Shown piece by piece: positions 28,698 to 37,247 of a stretch of 64,000 nt of DNA. The stretch spans positions 248,001 through 312,000 of the forward strand of contig CAVOGL010000008.1 in NCBI GenBank assembly GCA_963695415.1. The letters run 5' to 3'. Origin of the DNA: CAVXWV01 sp963695415 (GTDB lineage: Bacteria; Chloroflexota; Anaerolineae; Anaerolineales; UBA4823). A model generated the notes under the pieces. It worked only from the letters and a program-made list of their open reading frames with translations, was not told the DNA's origin and searched no databases. Every line of letters begins with the position of its first letter. Within the stretch, counting starts at the first letter, position 1. Made by a program: the position numbers and the translations under genes.

Positions 28698-28731
28698 TTA
28701 TTACCGGGCGAGTAACTTTTACAGGTTTTAT

Positions 28732-29712
28732 ATGGCACTAGACCGTTTTGGACGGAGTATCCACTATCTTCGCATCAGCCTTACGGATCACTGTAATCTG
28801 CGCTGTGTTTACTGCATGCCAGAAGACATGACCTTCCAGCCCAACGCGTCTCTGATGCAGGATGATGAAATCATCACGCTGGTCAAACTTTTCACCAATC
28901 TTGGATTTCACAAATACCGCCTGACCGGAGGCGAGCCTACCGTCAGGGCGAATATCGTAAAAATCGTGGAGCAGATCGCCGGAATGCCGGGAGTACGGTC
29001 CCTTTCCATGACCACCAACGGGGTGCTGTTAAACCGTCTGGCGGCGCCTTTGAAGCAGGCAGGTTTGCAGCGAGTAAACATCAGCCTGGATACACTCGAC
29101 GCCCAAAGATTCAAGCGCCTGACCCGGTGGGGGACTTTACAGGATGTCTGGGATGGGATCAAAGCGGCGGAAAAAGCTGGTCTGACCCCGATCAAGTTGA
29201 ACGTTGTCCTGGTTTACGGCTACAACGAATCGGACAGCATTCAACTGGCGAAATTAACCATGGACCACCCCTGGCAGGTGCGCTTTATCGAGATGATGCC
29301 CTTTGGCGGTGTCACGGAGCTGCAAATTAACCAGGCGGTTAAATCGAAGGATGTCCTGGAACACATCCGCAATGAAATTGGAGAGTTAGAAATCGTGGAT
29401 GGAGGCAGGCTGGATGGTGAAGCCCGGCTTTTCCGCATCCCCGGGGCACGCGGCGACCTTGGTTTTATCTCTTCTGTTACAGAACCTTTTTGCTCCTCTT
29501 GCACACGGGCTCGCCTGACTGCGGACGGGCGTCTGCGGCTTTGCCTCCTGCGGGACGGCGAAGTGGACCTGCTCACACCGCTGAGGAACGGTGCAAGCCT
29601 GGAAGACCTGCGCCACCTGATCCTGGACGGCGTCTGGAACAAACCCTGGGGTCACGGGCTGGCAGACGGCATCATCCCGCTCAGCCGTGTGATGAATGAG
29701 ATCGGGGGGTAA
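28732..29712 (+). CDS. moaA: GTP 3',8-cyclase MoaA (molybdenum cofactor biosynthesis)
   Basis: Radical-SAM enzyme that starts molybdopterin synthesis from GTP. The 326-residue sequence has the radical SAM cluster Cys21, Cys25 and Cys28 (DHCNLRCVYCMP). The GGEP motif is in RLTGGEPTVR, and a second Fe-S cluster uses Cys254, Cys257 and Cys271 (FCSSCTRARLTADGRLRLC). The C-terminus is the Gly-Gly that the family requires. Other moa/moe genes are not nearby. A HAD-phosphatase gene follows two bases after the stop. Confidence 0.96.
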   Translation: MALDRFGRSIHYLRISLTDHCNLRCVYCMPEDMTFQPNASLMQDDEIITLVKLFTNLGFHKYRLTGGEPTVRANIVKIVEQIAGMPGVRSLSMTTNGVLLNRLAAPLKQAGLQRVNISLDTLDAQRFKRLTRWGTLQDVWDGIKAAEKAGLTPIKLNVVLVYGYNESDSIQLAKLTMDHPWQVRFIEMMPFGGVTELQINQAVKSKDVLEHIRNEIGELEIVDGGRLDGEARLFRIPGARGDLGFISSVTEPFCSSCTRARLTADGRLRLCLLRDGEVDLLTPLRNGASLEDLRHLILDGVWNKPWGHGLADGIIPLSRVMNEIGG

Positions 29713-29713
29713 A

Positions 29714-30473
29714 TTGCCACGCGCCAGAATCACCAACATCCTGTTCGATCTCGACGGTACACTGCGTTTTAATAGACCATCTTCGGCACATTTTTTCTTG
29801 GACTACGCAGCCAGCCTGGGTGTGCAGGATTCAAAAGAGAAACGCTGCGAAGCAATTCGCTGGTCACACCGCTACTGGGCACAATCTCCTGAAATGATCC
29901 AGGATTTTCAGACCTATCCTGATGAAATCAGTTTTTGGCGCCATTATTCTGTCCTTTTCTTAAAGGCATTCGGCAGCCCAGTGGAACAGGCTGAAATCTT
30001 TGGGAACGGAAATCTACGAGTATATGAGTACTGAACACAAACCGGTGGGGGTGGTGCCACAATCCGTCCATGAAACACTCGCCATGCTTCAGGAAGATGG
30101 GTTCCAACTCGGCCTGGTATCCAACAGGACAAAGCCGGTTCACGAAGAAATCGCTGAACTGGGCTTAGACCACTACTTCGAAATTGCATTGACAGCAGGT
30201 GAGGTGTCGTCCTGGAAACCTGACACTGCCATCTTCGAGCATGCACTGGAACAAATGGACGCTCAGCCCAAAGAGAGCGTATATATTGGCGATAATTATT
30301 ATGCGGATGTCCTGGGGGCACGAGCAGCAGGCATCCAGCCCATCCTCTTCGATGAAGAAAGGATTTTCCCGCAGGCTGATTGCCCGGTTATCGTATCTAT
30401 GGACGAACTCCCCGCGTGGATCGCCAACCTATCAAATCACAACGAGGATGTAATAAGCCCCAAGCAGGAATAA
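29714..30473 (+). CDS. HAD-superfamily hydrolase (frameshift within gene)
   Basis: A phosphatase-like protein of about 252 residues. Motif I is NILFDLDGTLRF (nucleophile Asp and acid/base Asp in DLDGT), motif II is LGLVSNRTKP, the conserved Lys is in SSWKPDTAIFEHAL, and motif III/IV is VYIGDNYYADVLGARAAGI. The frame breaks near 29999-30003, where a GGG run carries one extra base. Upstream ends EQAEIFG and downstream resumes TEIYEYMSTEHKP. The start is probably TTG 29714, just after moaA; an ATG at 29696 lies inside moaA. The 3' end overlaps a convergent membrane-protein gene by 42 bases. Substrate unknown. Confidence 0.87.
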
Positions 30474-31337
30474 CAGCGGGATCATCACCCCGTTGCCCCA
30501 CAGCAGATATGCCAACGGGTGCTTTTCATCTAATCTGAAGAAAACCAGACCAAGCAGTAAATTGACAAAATAGAATAAACTGTTTAATACTGGCAGGAGC
30601 AGCAATTGTAAGGAAGGGATGGGTTCACACGGGAACAAATCTCCGCGGAAACCGAGTGAGACTTGCTGGTTCAGGGGTACACTGAGGCTGACCCAGACAA
30701 ACAGAGCAATGCTCAGACCCGCACCCAAGAGAATCAACAGGCGCGCCCCCCATGACGCCCATACCCTGCCCATCAAGAGGCTGGGCTGGACCGAACGGGC
30801 GGTGATCGGGGAGAGGGAACCTAATTCGGAATACCGGTAGAAGGTCTCCATAAACGCATTTCGGTCAGCAGGCGCAATAGCGAACAGGCGGTCTGGTGTT
30901 GAGATGATAAGCAGGTCAGAAGTGGTCGCTGAAAGGTATTCGATCGTGCCCGTCTCAGACACCTTCCGGGTGCCAGTAACAGAGCCCGGGAGGAATATCA
31001 AGGGTTTAGGCAGCCGGGAGCCGATATCACTCGCTCGCCGCACCCACTGTACCGCCGTCATCGGGATGTCTTCCACGCGGAACCCCCACAGCAGGCGGAT
31101 CCCGTCCCGCTGAAGGACATAAGTCGAATTGGTCAGACCATAAAGCCGGTAAACAAGCATCGGCACGAACACAACCGCGGCGATGATTGGCAGGACTCCG
31201 GCAAGAAAGGCAGGACCGATGCTTGCCAGCGAGGCTCGATAAAGCCCGAAAAAAGCCCCCGCGATCAATAGGAGAATAGCGCCGATCAGAAAAATAAGCC
31301 CTGTCCTGCGTGCGGGGGTAAAAACTACACTGTCCAT
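30432..31337 (-). CDS. Membrane protein with bacterial PH-like domain
   Basis: A 301-residue protein with two N-terminal membrane helices (LIFLIGAILLLIAGAFFGLY and FLAGVLPIIAAVVFVPMLVY). A soluble segment follows whose order resembles the bacterial PH domain (YVLQRDGIRLLWGFRVEDIP and DLLIISTPDRLFAIAPADR). Three C-terminal helices follow, ending LLFLLGAYYILVVI. PH-like membrane proteins of this type are widespread and uncharacterised. The 3' end overlaps the HAD gene on the opposite strand. No catalytic motif is seen. Confidence 0.6.
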   Translation of the reverse strand: MDSVVFTPARRTGLIFLIGAILLLIAGAFFGLYRASLASIGPAFLAGVLPIIAAVVFVPMLVYRLYGLTNSTYVLQRDGIRLLWGFRVEDIPMTAVQWVRRASDIGSRLPKPLIFLPGSVTGTRKVSETGTIEYLSATTSDLLIISTPDRLFAIAPADRNAFMETFYRYSELGSLSPITARSVQPSLLMGRVWASWGARLLILLGAGLSIALFVWVSLSVPLNQQVSLGFRGDLFPCEPIPSLQLLLLPVLNSLFYFVNLLLGLVFFRLDEKHPLAYLLWGNGVMIPLLFLLGAYYILVVI

Positions 31338-31386
31338 GGTGATGTTATTTTACATGAATCAGAAGGAAAAGACCGGCAAAAAGCAA

Positions 31387-31418
31387 AAGAGCACCCATAT
31401 CGGAACAGGGGTGCTCTT
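31387..31418 (-). terminator. Rho-independent terminator after the SIMPL gene
   Basis: A 10-bp stem (AAGAGCACCC with GGGTGCTCTT, 12-base loop) is followed on the minus strand by TTTGCTTTTTG. It closes the SIMPL transcript. Confidence 0.82.
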
Positions 31419-31443
31419 GAAATTATGACGCTGTCTGATCTTG

Positions 31444-32193
31444 TCAGCGGATTTCGTATACGATAGATACGTCAACCGTCAAAACCATCTGACCTGGCGA
31501 CACGGGGACATTAATCGCTTCAGCAACCGCCGCCCCACCGCCTTTGCCGTCATACAGCGGTACTGGCACCCCGCTATAACTGCTGATGTTCAGTACAGGT
31601 CCGAGCGTAACACCGGCTGCCGTAGCCAGCTCGTCAGCAACCTTCTGGGCATTCTTTACAGCCTCTTCACGAGCCTGGGAAATGGCTTCGTCCTTTTCCG
31701 ACACGTCAAACTGGATGCCATATATGGTGTTGGCTCCCGATTTCACCGCGGCGTCGAGGATTGCACCTACCTCAGCGATATCACGGACCGTGACATACAC
31801 GGTGTTATCGACGATATAAACGATCTCACCAGTGGGTTGACCGTTGGCATCATATTTTGGCTGCGGGTAAATGCTGAAGTTGGTGGTCTGGATGTCCTTC
31901 ACATCAACACCAGCGCTTTTCAGGCTGTCTTTTACCTTATCAGCCTGCTCGTTGTTGGCACTGACAACTTCGGAAGCATTCTTACCCTCTGAGTGTACAC
32001 CTATGCTGACATAAGCGATATCCGGAATCAGGTAAACTTTGCCTGTACCGTTCACGCTCATCGTGCGGGGATTCGCCTGGTCGCTTTGCGCTGAGCCAGC
32101 GCCCGCAGGTTGAGCCAGTGCCACGCTGCCGCACCCCACCAATAAGGCGGCTAATAAAAGAAAACTGACTGCTAAAACGATTTTCGTACGCAT
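31444..32193 (-). CDS. SIMPL (DUF541) domain secreted/lipoprotein
   Basis: A 249-residue exported protein. The N-terminus MRTKIVLAVSFLLLAALLVG leads to a lipobox-like LLVGC, so it is probably a lipoprotein. The DUF541/SIMPL core follows: SVNGTGKVYLIPDIAYVSIG, VKDSLKSAGVDVKDIQTTNF, SIYPQPKYDANGQ and the C-terminal LTVDVSIVYEI. SIMPL proteins form ring-like periplasmic or surface assemblies of uncertain function, some linked to stress. It is a single-gene unit ended by a strong hairpin. Confidence 0.9.
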   Translation of the reverse strand: MRTKIVLAVSFLLLAALLVGCGSVALAQPAGAGSAQSDQANPRTMSVNGTGKVYLIPDIAYVSIGVHSEGKNASEVVSANNEQADKVKDSLKSAGVDVKDIQTTNFSIYPQPKYDANGQPTGEIVYIVDNTVYVTVRDIAEVGAILDAAVKSGANTIYGIQFDVSEKDEAISQAREEAVKNAQKVADELATAAGVTLGPVLNISSYSGVPVPLYDGKGGGAAVAEAINVPVSPGQMVLTVDVSIVYEIR

Positions 32194-32304
32194 TTCGAAC
32201 TCCTTTTAGATCGAGACCCGAAGCATTCGTGCTCCAGGCAGATGATTTGGGGGACCCATTAGACGGGTCATCTCCCTTATAGCATGTAGGACGATGAAAG
32301 GCTT

Positions 32305-32325
32305 AAAAATGTTCCAGACATTTTT
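32305..32325. repeat. Palindromic element between the SIMPL and DUF389 genes
   Basis: AAAAATGT (32305-32312) and ACATTTTT (32318-32325) are separated by five bases in the 250-base gap between two divergent genes. It could be an operator or a small terminator. The rest of the gap holds a TATAGT-like -10 near 32422 for the plus-strand gene and nothing else recognised. Confidence 0.4.
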
Positions 32326-32443
32326 CCTACACGTGGCATTATAATTCCCGGAAGGCAAAATATGCTGGCGAATTGTCTGCAGCGAGTATAGAACTCGGGA
32401 CACTCTTTTCCCATGCTAATGTATAGTTAATCATCACACGGAT

Positions 32444-33985
32444 ATGACAGAGAATTCCACCCCTCCTAATCACCAACCATCGCTGCGTGTCAGGATACTT
32501 TATCTCTGGCGGCGGCTGATAAAGCCGCTGTCTTTAGAACGCAGGGGAGAGGTACAGGTAAATCTGCGTAATGCCTCCCGCCCAGGTTTTGATTTCTTCC
32601 TGCTGGTGGTACTCTCCTGTATCATTGCCACCCTGGGCTTGCTGATCGATTCGCCTGCCACTGTGATCGGCGCCATGCTGGTTGCTCCATTAATGTCGCC
32701 CATCATTGGGCTTGGTTTGTCCTCCATCACCGGCGATGAACGCCTGCTCAGGCAATCTGCCATCAGCCTTGGGCAGGGCGCTATCCTGGCTGTTTTGATG
32801 TCCTTTGCCATCACCCTCGCTTACCGCAACCTGCCTTTCCTTTCCCTCACCGAACTTCCCGCGGAGGTATTAGCCAGGACGCAGCCCAGCCCCGTTGACC
32901 TGGGGATCGCCCTGGCTGGCGGGTTGGCGGCGGCATTTGCCCTGGCAATGCCCAATATCTCAGCAGCCATGCCTGGTGTGGCAATATCCACAGCCTTAAT
33001 GCCGCCGCTGTGCGTCGTAGGGATCGGGCTGGGGTTGAATGACCTGGATATTTCCGGCGGCGCATTCCTTCTCTTCATTACCAACGCAGCCACAATTGCC
33101 TTTGCCGCTGCGCTCGTATTCTTCGCGTTGGGTTTCAATCCTGATTCAAAAATCCGTGCGCGCCGCATCCCGCGCACTCTTTTGGTTGCCGCCCTCTTCA
33201 CGGCAATCCTGTTGGGAACGTTGACCTATCTCAGTTATGGGTTCGTGCGCACTTTGAACGAGGATATTTACCTTAGACAGGTCATCCAGGAGGAGTCTGC
33301 GCGATTGGGAACAGAAGTCATTGAATGGTCGTCGAAAACCGAAGGCGAGACGCTTGTGCTGGACATGGTTGTGCGCACCACGCGGCTTCTGAGATATGAC
33401 GATAGTGTTGAACTGCAGAAAGCAATCGCTGACAGGCTGCAGCAGCCTGTCGCAGTTGTTGTTGAAGAGGTTTTCGCTGTCAGGTTGGACCCATTGGTAC
33501 CTCCCACACACACACCTACGCCCACGCCAACATTCACGCTAACGCCCGGTCCCAGTCCAACGCCAACGCTGACGGTTACTCTCACACCTACTTCGACATC
33601 CACCCCCACCGAGACGTCAACGGTTACCGCCTCTCCGACTCTGACACCAACAGCTACCCTTACACCCACCCCAGCCTTGGCTAACCTGATCAGGGTAACG
33701 ACTCCCCCATTACGCCTTCTACAGTATCCGGCTGGTCCGTTGATCGGATACCTTTACGTGGGTCAGCAAGTCACCGTTTTGTATGGTCGTGATCTGGTGA
33801 ACGGGATTGTGTGGGTTGAGATCATGGATTCCGAGGGGCGCATCGGCTGGATCCCGGCTTTCTTCCTGGAATTGATTGAGCCAGAATATACCCCCACACC
33901 TTCCCCAGCTGAGTCCAGTGCGCAAACCAGCGTCCCTGGCACATTGACCGCCACGCCATCGTTGACCCAAACGCCTCGACCCTGA
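32444..33985 (+). CDS. DUF389 membrane protein with Thr/Pro linker and SH3-like tail
   Basis: A 513-residue fusion. Residues 1-270 form the DUF389 (TIGR00341-type) domain with about six helices. The hallmark strings are TVIGAMLVAPLMSPIIGLGL, LPFLSLTELPAEVLARTQP and PNISAAMPGVAISTALMPPL. A soluble alpha/beta segment follows. Then comes a long Thr/Pro/Ser-rich linker (for example PPTHTPTPTPTFTLTPGPSP) and a small beta domain resembling bacterial SH3 (RLLQYPAGPLIGYLYVGQQV and VWVEIMDSEGRIGWIPAFFL). DUF389 function is unknown; the tail would lie outside the membrane and could bind cell-envelope polymer. The next gene, clpC, has its own promoter region. Confidence 0.85.
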   Translation: MTENSTPPNHQPSLRVRILYLWRRLIKPLSLERRGEVQVNLRNASRPGFDFFLLVVLSCIIATLGLLIDSPATVIGAMLVAPLMSPIIGLGLSSITGDERLLRQSAISLGQGAILAVLMSFAITLAYRNLPFLSLTELPAEVLARTQPSPVDLGIALAGGLAAAFALAMPNISAAMPGVAISTALMPPLCVVGIGLGLNDLDISGGAFLLFITNAATIAFAAALVFFALGFNPDSKIRARRIPRTLLVAALFTAILLGTLTYLSYGFVRTLNEDIYLRQVIQEESARLGTEVIEWSSKTEGETLVLDMVVRTTRLLRYDDSVELQKAIADRLQQPVAVVVEEVFAVRLDPLVPPTHTPTPTPTFTLTPGPSPTPTLTVTLTPTSTSTPTETSTVTASPTLTPTATLTPTPALANLIRVTTPPLRLLQYPAGPLIGYLYVGQQVTVLYGRDLVNGIVWVEIMDSEGRIGWIPAFFLELIEPEYTPTPSPAESSAQTSVPGTLTATPSLTQTPRP

Positions 33986-34044
33986 ACTGCTGCCCACCAA
34001 CCCGGTTCTAACACATCGTTATCATTTCGTTAACAACGCGATGT

Positions 34045-34050
34045 TATAAT
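34045..34050 (+). promoter_or_regulatory. -10 box upstream of clpC
   Basis: TATAAT at 34045-34050, with no good -35 box at normal spacing. An inverted repeat ACATCG/CGATGT (34013-34018 and 34039-34044) ends directly at the -10 and may be a regulator site, which would fit an activator- or repressor-controlled stress gene. No CtsR, HAIR or CIRCE motif was recognised. Confidence 0.5.
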
Positions 34051-34060
34051 CTTTACAATG

Positions 34061-34101
34061 AGGACCTAGAAACCAGGTTTTTACTGGTAATTTCAGGTCC
34101 T
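34061..34101 (+). other. Strong hairpin in the clpC 5' leader
   Basis: Nested inverted repeats AGGACCT/AGGTCCT, GAAA/TTTC and CCAG/CTGG form one 41-base stem-loop a few bases after the predicted transcription start. It ends 22 bases before the clpC ATG (ribosome-binding site GAAGGA). No U-tract follows, so it is not a simple terminator. An RNA-level control such as a thermometer, stabiliser or protein-binding site is possible. Confidence 0.6.
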
Positions 34102-34123
34102 GATATGAAAGAAGGATACGAAC

Positions 34124-36604
34124 ATGATGCGATTTGATCGTTTTACAGAAAGAGCTCAGGAGGCTGCACAACGCGCCGCTGAGATCATCCAGCGATATGG
34201 GCATAACCAGATCGACACCGAACATATCTTGCTGGCATTAATCGAACAGCCCCAGGGCGTCATCCCGCAGATCCTTGACCTGCTCAAAGTGGACACCCAG
34301 GCACTGGTCGAACGCCTGGATTACGTGCTGCGCACAAGCCCGAAGGCAAACATTTTTGGCGGAGGAGCCGGGCAGATATTTATTACCCCACGGGTGAAGC
34401 GGATCATCGACCTGGCAAACGAGGAAGCCAATAAACTTAAAGACGAATACATCTCCACTGAACACATCTTCCTGGCAATTCTGAGCGAGAAGAGCACACC
34501 GGCGGCACGTCTTTTGGAAGGCGCAGGCGTAACGCGGGAGCGTGTGTACGATGCCGTCCAACAATTACGCGGCGGGCAGAAGGTAACAGACCCTCAGGCT
34601 GAGACACGCTACCGCACCTTAGAAAAATATTCGCGCGATCTGACCCAGATGTCGCGTGAGGGCAAACTGGATCCCGTGATCGGTCGGGATGGAGAAATCC
34701 TGCGGGTAATCCAGCTCCTTTCCAGGCGCACCAAGAACAACCCGGTTTTGATCGGTGAAGCTGGGGTAGGGAAAACAGCGATCGTTGAGGGGTTGGCGCA
34801 GAAAATTGAGACCAATGATGTCCCCGAAATTCTGACAGGAAAGCGTGTTCTCAGCCTGGACCTGGGCGCGATGATCGCCGGATCGAGGTTCCGCGGCGAA
34901 TTCGAAGAGCGGTTGAAGGCAGCCTTGGAAGAGATACAGCGAGCCCAAGGTGAAATCATCCTGTTCATCGATGAACTGCACACGGTTGTAGGTGCGGGTG
35001 CGGCACAAGGCGCCATGGACGCCTCGAACATGCTCAAACCAGCCCTATCTCGCGGCGAGCTGCAGTGCATCGGGGCGACCACTCTTGACGAATACCATAA
35101 GCACATCGAAAAAGATGCTGCTCTAGAACGGCGTTTTGCTCCCGTTTACGTGGAAGAACCCAGCGTGGAAGACACAATCCAAATGCTGCGTGGGCTGCGC
35201 GACCGCTACGAAGCCCACCATAAGGTGCGCTTCTCTGATGAAGCGTTGATCGATGCTGCCCGTCTTTCAGCCCGTTATGTTACCGAACGTCACCTGCCGG
35301 ATAAAGCCATCGACCTGATGGACGAGGCTGCCGCCAAGCTGAGGGTGGCGCTGTATTCGCTGCCGCCCGAATTGAAGGCGATGAAATCAGAGATCGACAA
35401 ATTGTCTGCGGAGGAAGAACAGGCAGGGATTGAACGCGATTACGAGAGGGCTGCTCAAAAGAAAGCCGAACGCCTGCGTTTGGAATCGGATTTCAACCTG
35501 CAGCGCGACCAGTGGGAGGCAGAACACCAGCTGGATGAGGTTGTGGATGTCAACGATATCGCTGAGGTAGTGGCGATGTGGACCGGCATCCCGGTAAGCC
35601 AGATGATGGAACAGGAATCCGAGAAACTGCTGCACATGGAAGAACGGCTGCACGAATCGATCATCGGTCAGGATGAGGCCATCGAGGCTGTGTCCGATGC
35701 CATCCGCAGGGCAAGATCCGGTTTAAAGAACCCGCGACGTCCGATTGGCTCATTTATCTTCATCGGTCCATCCGGCGTTGGCAAAACAGAATTGGCAAAG
35801 GCGCTGGCAAAATTCATGTTTGACGATGAAGAAGCGCTGGTGCGTATTGACATGAGCGAATACCGCGAACAACACACCGTCTCGCGGCTGTTCGGCGCCC
35901 CTCCGGGATACGTCGGGTATGAGGAAGGTGGTCAGCTGACCGAGGCAATTCGCCGGAGACCTTACCGGGTTGTGTTGTTCGATGAAATCGAAAAAGCACA
36001 TCCGGAAGTTTGGAATGCACTGCTGCAAATTCTCGATGATGGGCGATTAACCGATGGGCAGGGACGGATCGTTGATTTCCGCAACACCGTGTTGATCATG
36101 ACCAGCAACCTGGGAACAGAATATGTGCGCCGGTCCGGGAGCCTTGGTTTCATGCCCAGCTCAGCCACTTCGGAAGAACGCCAGGAGCACGAGAAGATCG
36201 AGAAGGCGCTGAAGAGCACCTTCCGCCCAGAATTCCTCAACCGCATCGACGAAGTCATCACCTTCTCGCCATTAAGTGAAGATGAGGTTCTTTTGATCGT
36301 CGATCTACAAATGAGCGAAGTTCAGGAACAGCTTTCCGAGCATGACCTCTCCGTAATGCTGACTCAGGATGCCAGGGAATGGCTGGCTCACGAAGGGTAT
36401 GATCCTTCCTTTGGCGCTCGACCGCTTCGCAGGGCAATCCAGAAATATATCGAAAGCCCGTTATCGATCAGCGTGCTCAGCGGAGAATTTTCCCGTGGAG
36501 ACACCGTCGTGGTTGACATCGATGAAGAGGAGAACAAACTGGTGTTCCGCGTTCATGAAGAGAATGTGCCTGTCGCTGAGGAAGTGCCTGTCGAGACCGA
36601 ATAG
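34124..36604 (+). CDS. clpC: ATP-dependent Clp protease ATPase subunit ClpC
   Basis: A Hsp100 unfoldase of 826 residues that feeds proteins to ClpP. The N-terminal repeat domain starts RFTERAQEAAQRAAEIIQRY and carries the typical HILLALIEQPQG. The first AAA+ module has Walker A GEAGVGKTAIVEGLAQ and Walker B IILFIDELHTVVGAG. A middle region contains the UVR-like segment (QAGIERDYERAAQKKAERLR). The second AAA+ module has Walker A GPSGVGKTELAKALA and the conserved GAPPGYVGYEEGGQLTEAIR. The C-terminal D2-small domain has GARPLRRAIQKYIESPLS. ctsR and mcsAB, which accompany clpC in Firmicutes, are absent. Confidence 0.96.
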   Translation: MMRFDRFTERAQEAAQRAAEIIQRYGHNQIDTEHILLALIEQPQGVIPQILDLLKVDTQALVERLDYVLRTSPKANIFGGGAGQIFITPRVKRIIDLANEEANKLKDEYISTEHIFLAILSEKSTPAARLLEGAGVTRERVYDAVQQLRGGQKVTDPQAETRYRTLEKYSRDLTQMSREGKLDPVIGRDGEILRVIQLLSRRTKNNPVLIGEAGVGKTAIVEGLAQKIETNDVPEILTGKRVLSLDLGAMIAGSRFRGEFEERLKAALEEIQRAQGEIILFIDELHTVVGAGAAQGAMDASNMLKPALSRGELQCIGATTLDEYHKHIEKDAALERRFAPVYVEEPSVEDTIQMLRGLRDRYEAHHKVRFSDEALIDAARLSARYVTERHLPDKAIDLMDEAAAKLRVALYSLPPELKAMKSEIDKLSAEEEQAGIERDYERAAQKKAERLRLESDFNLQRDQWEAEHQLDEVVDVNDIAEVVAMWTGIPVSQMMEQESEKLLHMEERLHESIIGQDEAIEAVSDAIRRARSGLKNPRRPIGSFIFIGPSGVGKTELAKALAKFMFDDEEALVRIDMSEYREQHTVSRLFGAPPGYVGYEEGGQLTEAIRRRPYRVVLFDEIEKAHPEVWNALLQILDDGRLTDGQGRIVDFRNTVLIMTSNLGTEYVRRSGSLGFMPSSATSEERQEHEKIEKALKSTFRPEFLNRIDEVITFSPLSEDEVLLIVDLQMSEVQEQLSEHDLSVMLTQDAREWLAHEGYDPSFGARPLRRAIQKYIESPLSISVLSGEFSRGDTVVVDIDEEENKLVFRVHEENVPVAEEVPVETE

Positions 36605-36635
36605 GGCTCTCTAATATCATAAAGAACGAAGTTAT

Positions 36636-36658
36636 GGGGTCGACACAGGGTCGACCCC
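36636..36658. terminator. Hairpin after clpC (GGGGTCGAC repeat)
   Basis: GGGGTCGAC (36636-36644) and GTCGACCCC (36650-36658) form a 9-bp stem with a five-base loop, followed by TACTTTGTT. It may end the clpC transcript, with a weak U-tract. It resembles the GTAGGGGC-type elements in the 20.9-21.2 kb interval and may belong to one intergenic repeat family. A second small inverted cluster (CACACATCGTGTG) lies at about 36697-36709. Confidence 0.55.
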
Positions 36659-36742
36659 TACTTTGTTAAGTGAGTGCTTCTATCTGGTTTAGGCGCACAC
36701 ATCGTGTGGGCTTACACGAAGTGTGGGCGATCCTTCGATCTT

Positions 36743-36991
36743 TCATGAATCAATGAATTTCCCGCCAGTGATCTGGCGGTCGACGATGTTCCTTTTGCTG
36801 TCGAATTCCAATCGCAATTCAATCCGTTGGAAACAGTTGCTGCTGCCCATGAGCACTTTCCGGCATGAGTAAGCGGCTGCACTCCCCGATTCTGTGTCAG
36901 TCCAGCTGAGCTCGTTCCAGAGATCGATCCTTGCGCGAATCTCTTCACCGCAGCGATTGCACTGCACAGTGACCCAAAATTTCGCGTTCAT
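36743..36991 (-). CDS. Small hypothetical protein with Cys pairs
   Basis: From ATG 36991 the protein has 82 residues: WVTVQCNRCGEEIRARIDLW near the start, AYSCRKVLMGSSNCFQRIEL in the middle and a C-terminal IVDRQITGGKFID. The CxxC pair and two later Cys suggest a metal-binding knuckle. I know this kind of short protein from Chloroflexota-like genomes but cannot name a function. The frame can extend to a TTG at 37027, but the first 12 residues look unlikely. The downstream gap to uvrA (36992-37247) shows only a TATAAT near 37200. Confidence 0.6.
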   Translation of the reverse strand: MNAKFWVTVQCNRCGEEIRARIDLWNELSWTDTESGSAAAYSCRKVLMGSSNCFQRIELRLEFDSKRNIVDRQITGGKFIDS

Positions 36992-37247
36992 TATTCGTCC
37001 CGGTGGGATTTGAAAATAAACTGCCAAGACGCTTAAGAAAACCCATAGATATATCCTCCACCCTGATTATAAGAGAAGTTTTACCCCTTCGCAATTAATC
37101 TGGAAATTGCGCCGAAATTTGTGAGGCGAATGGTGCGCCAGGTGTTTTACAATTGCACGTCGGTTATGGAATGGGCAAAAGAGAATAAAACAAATGTGCT
37201 ATAATACGCGTTTGCCAATCAACCGTTGTTTCCAGGAGTAAGGTTTC

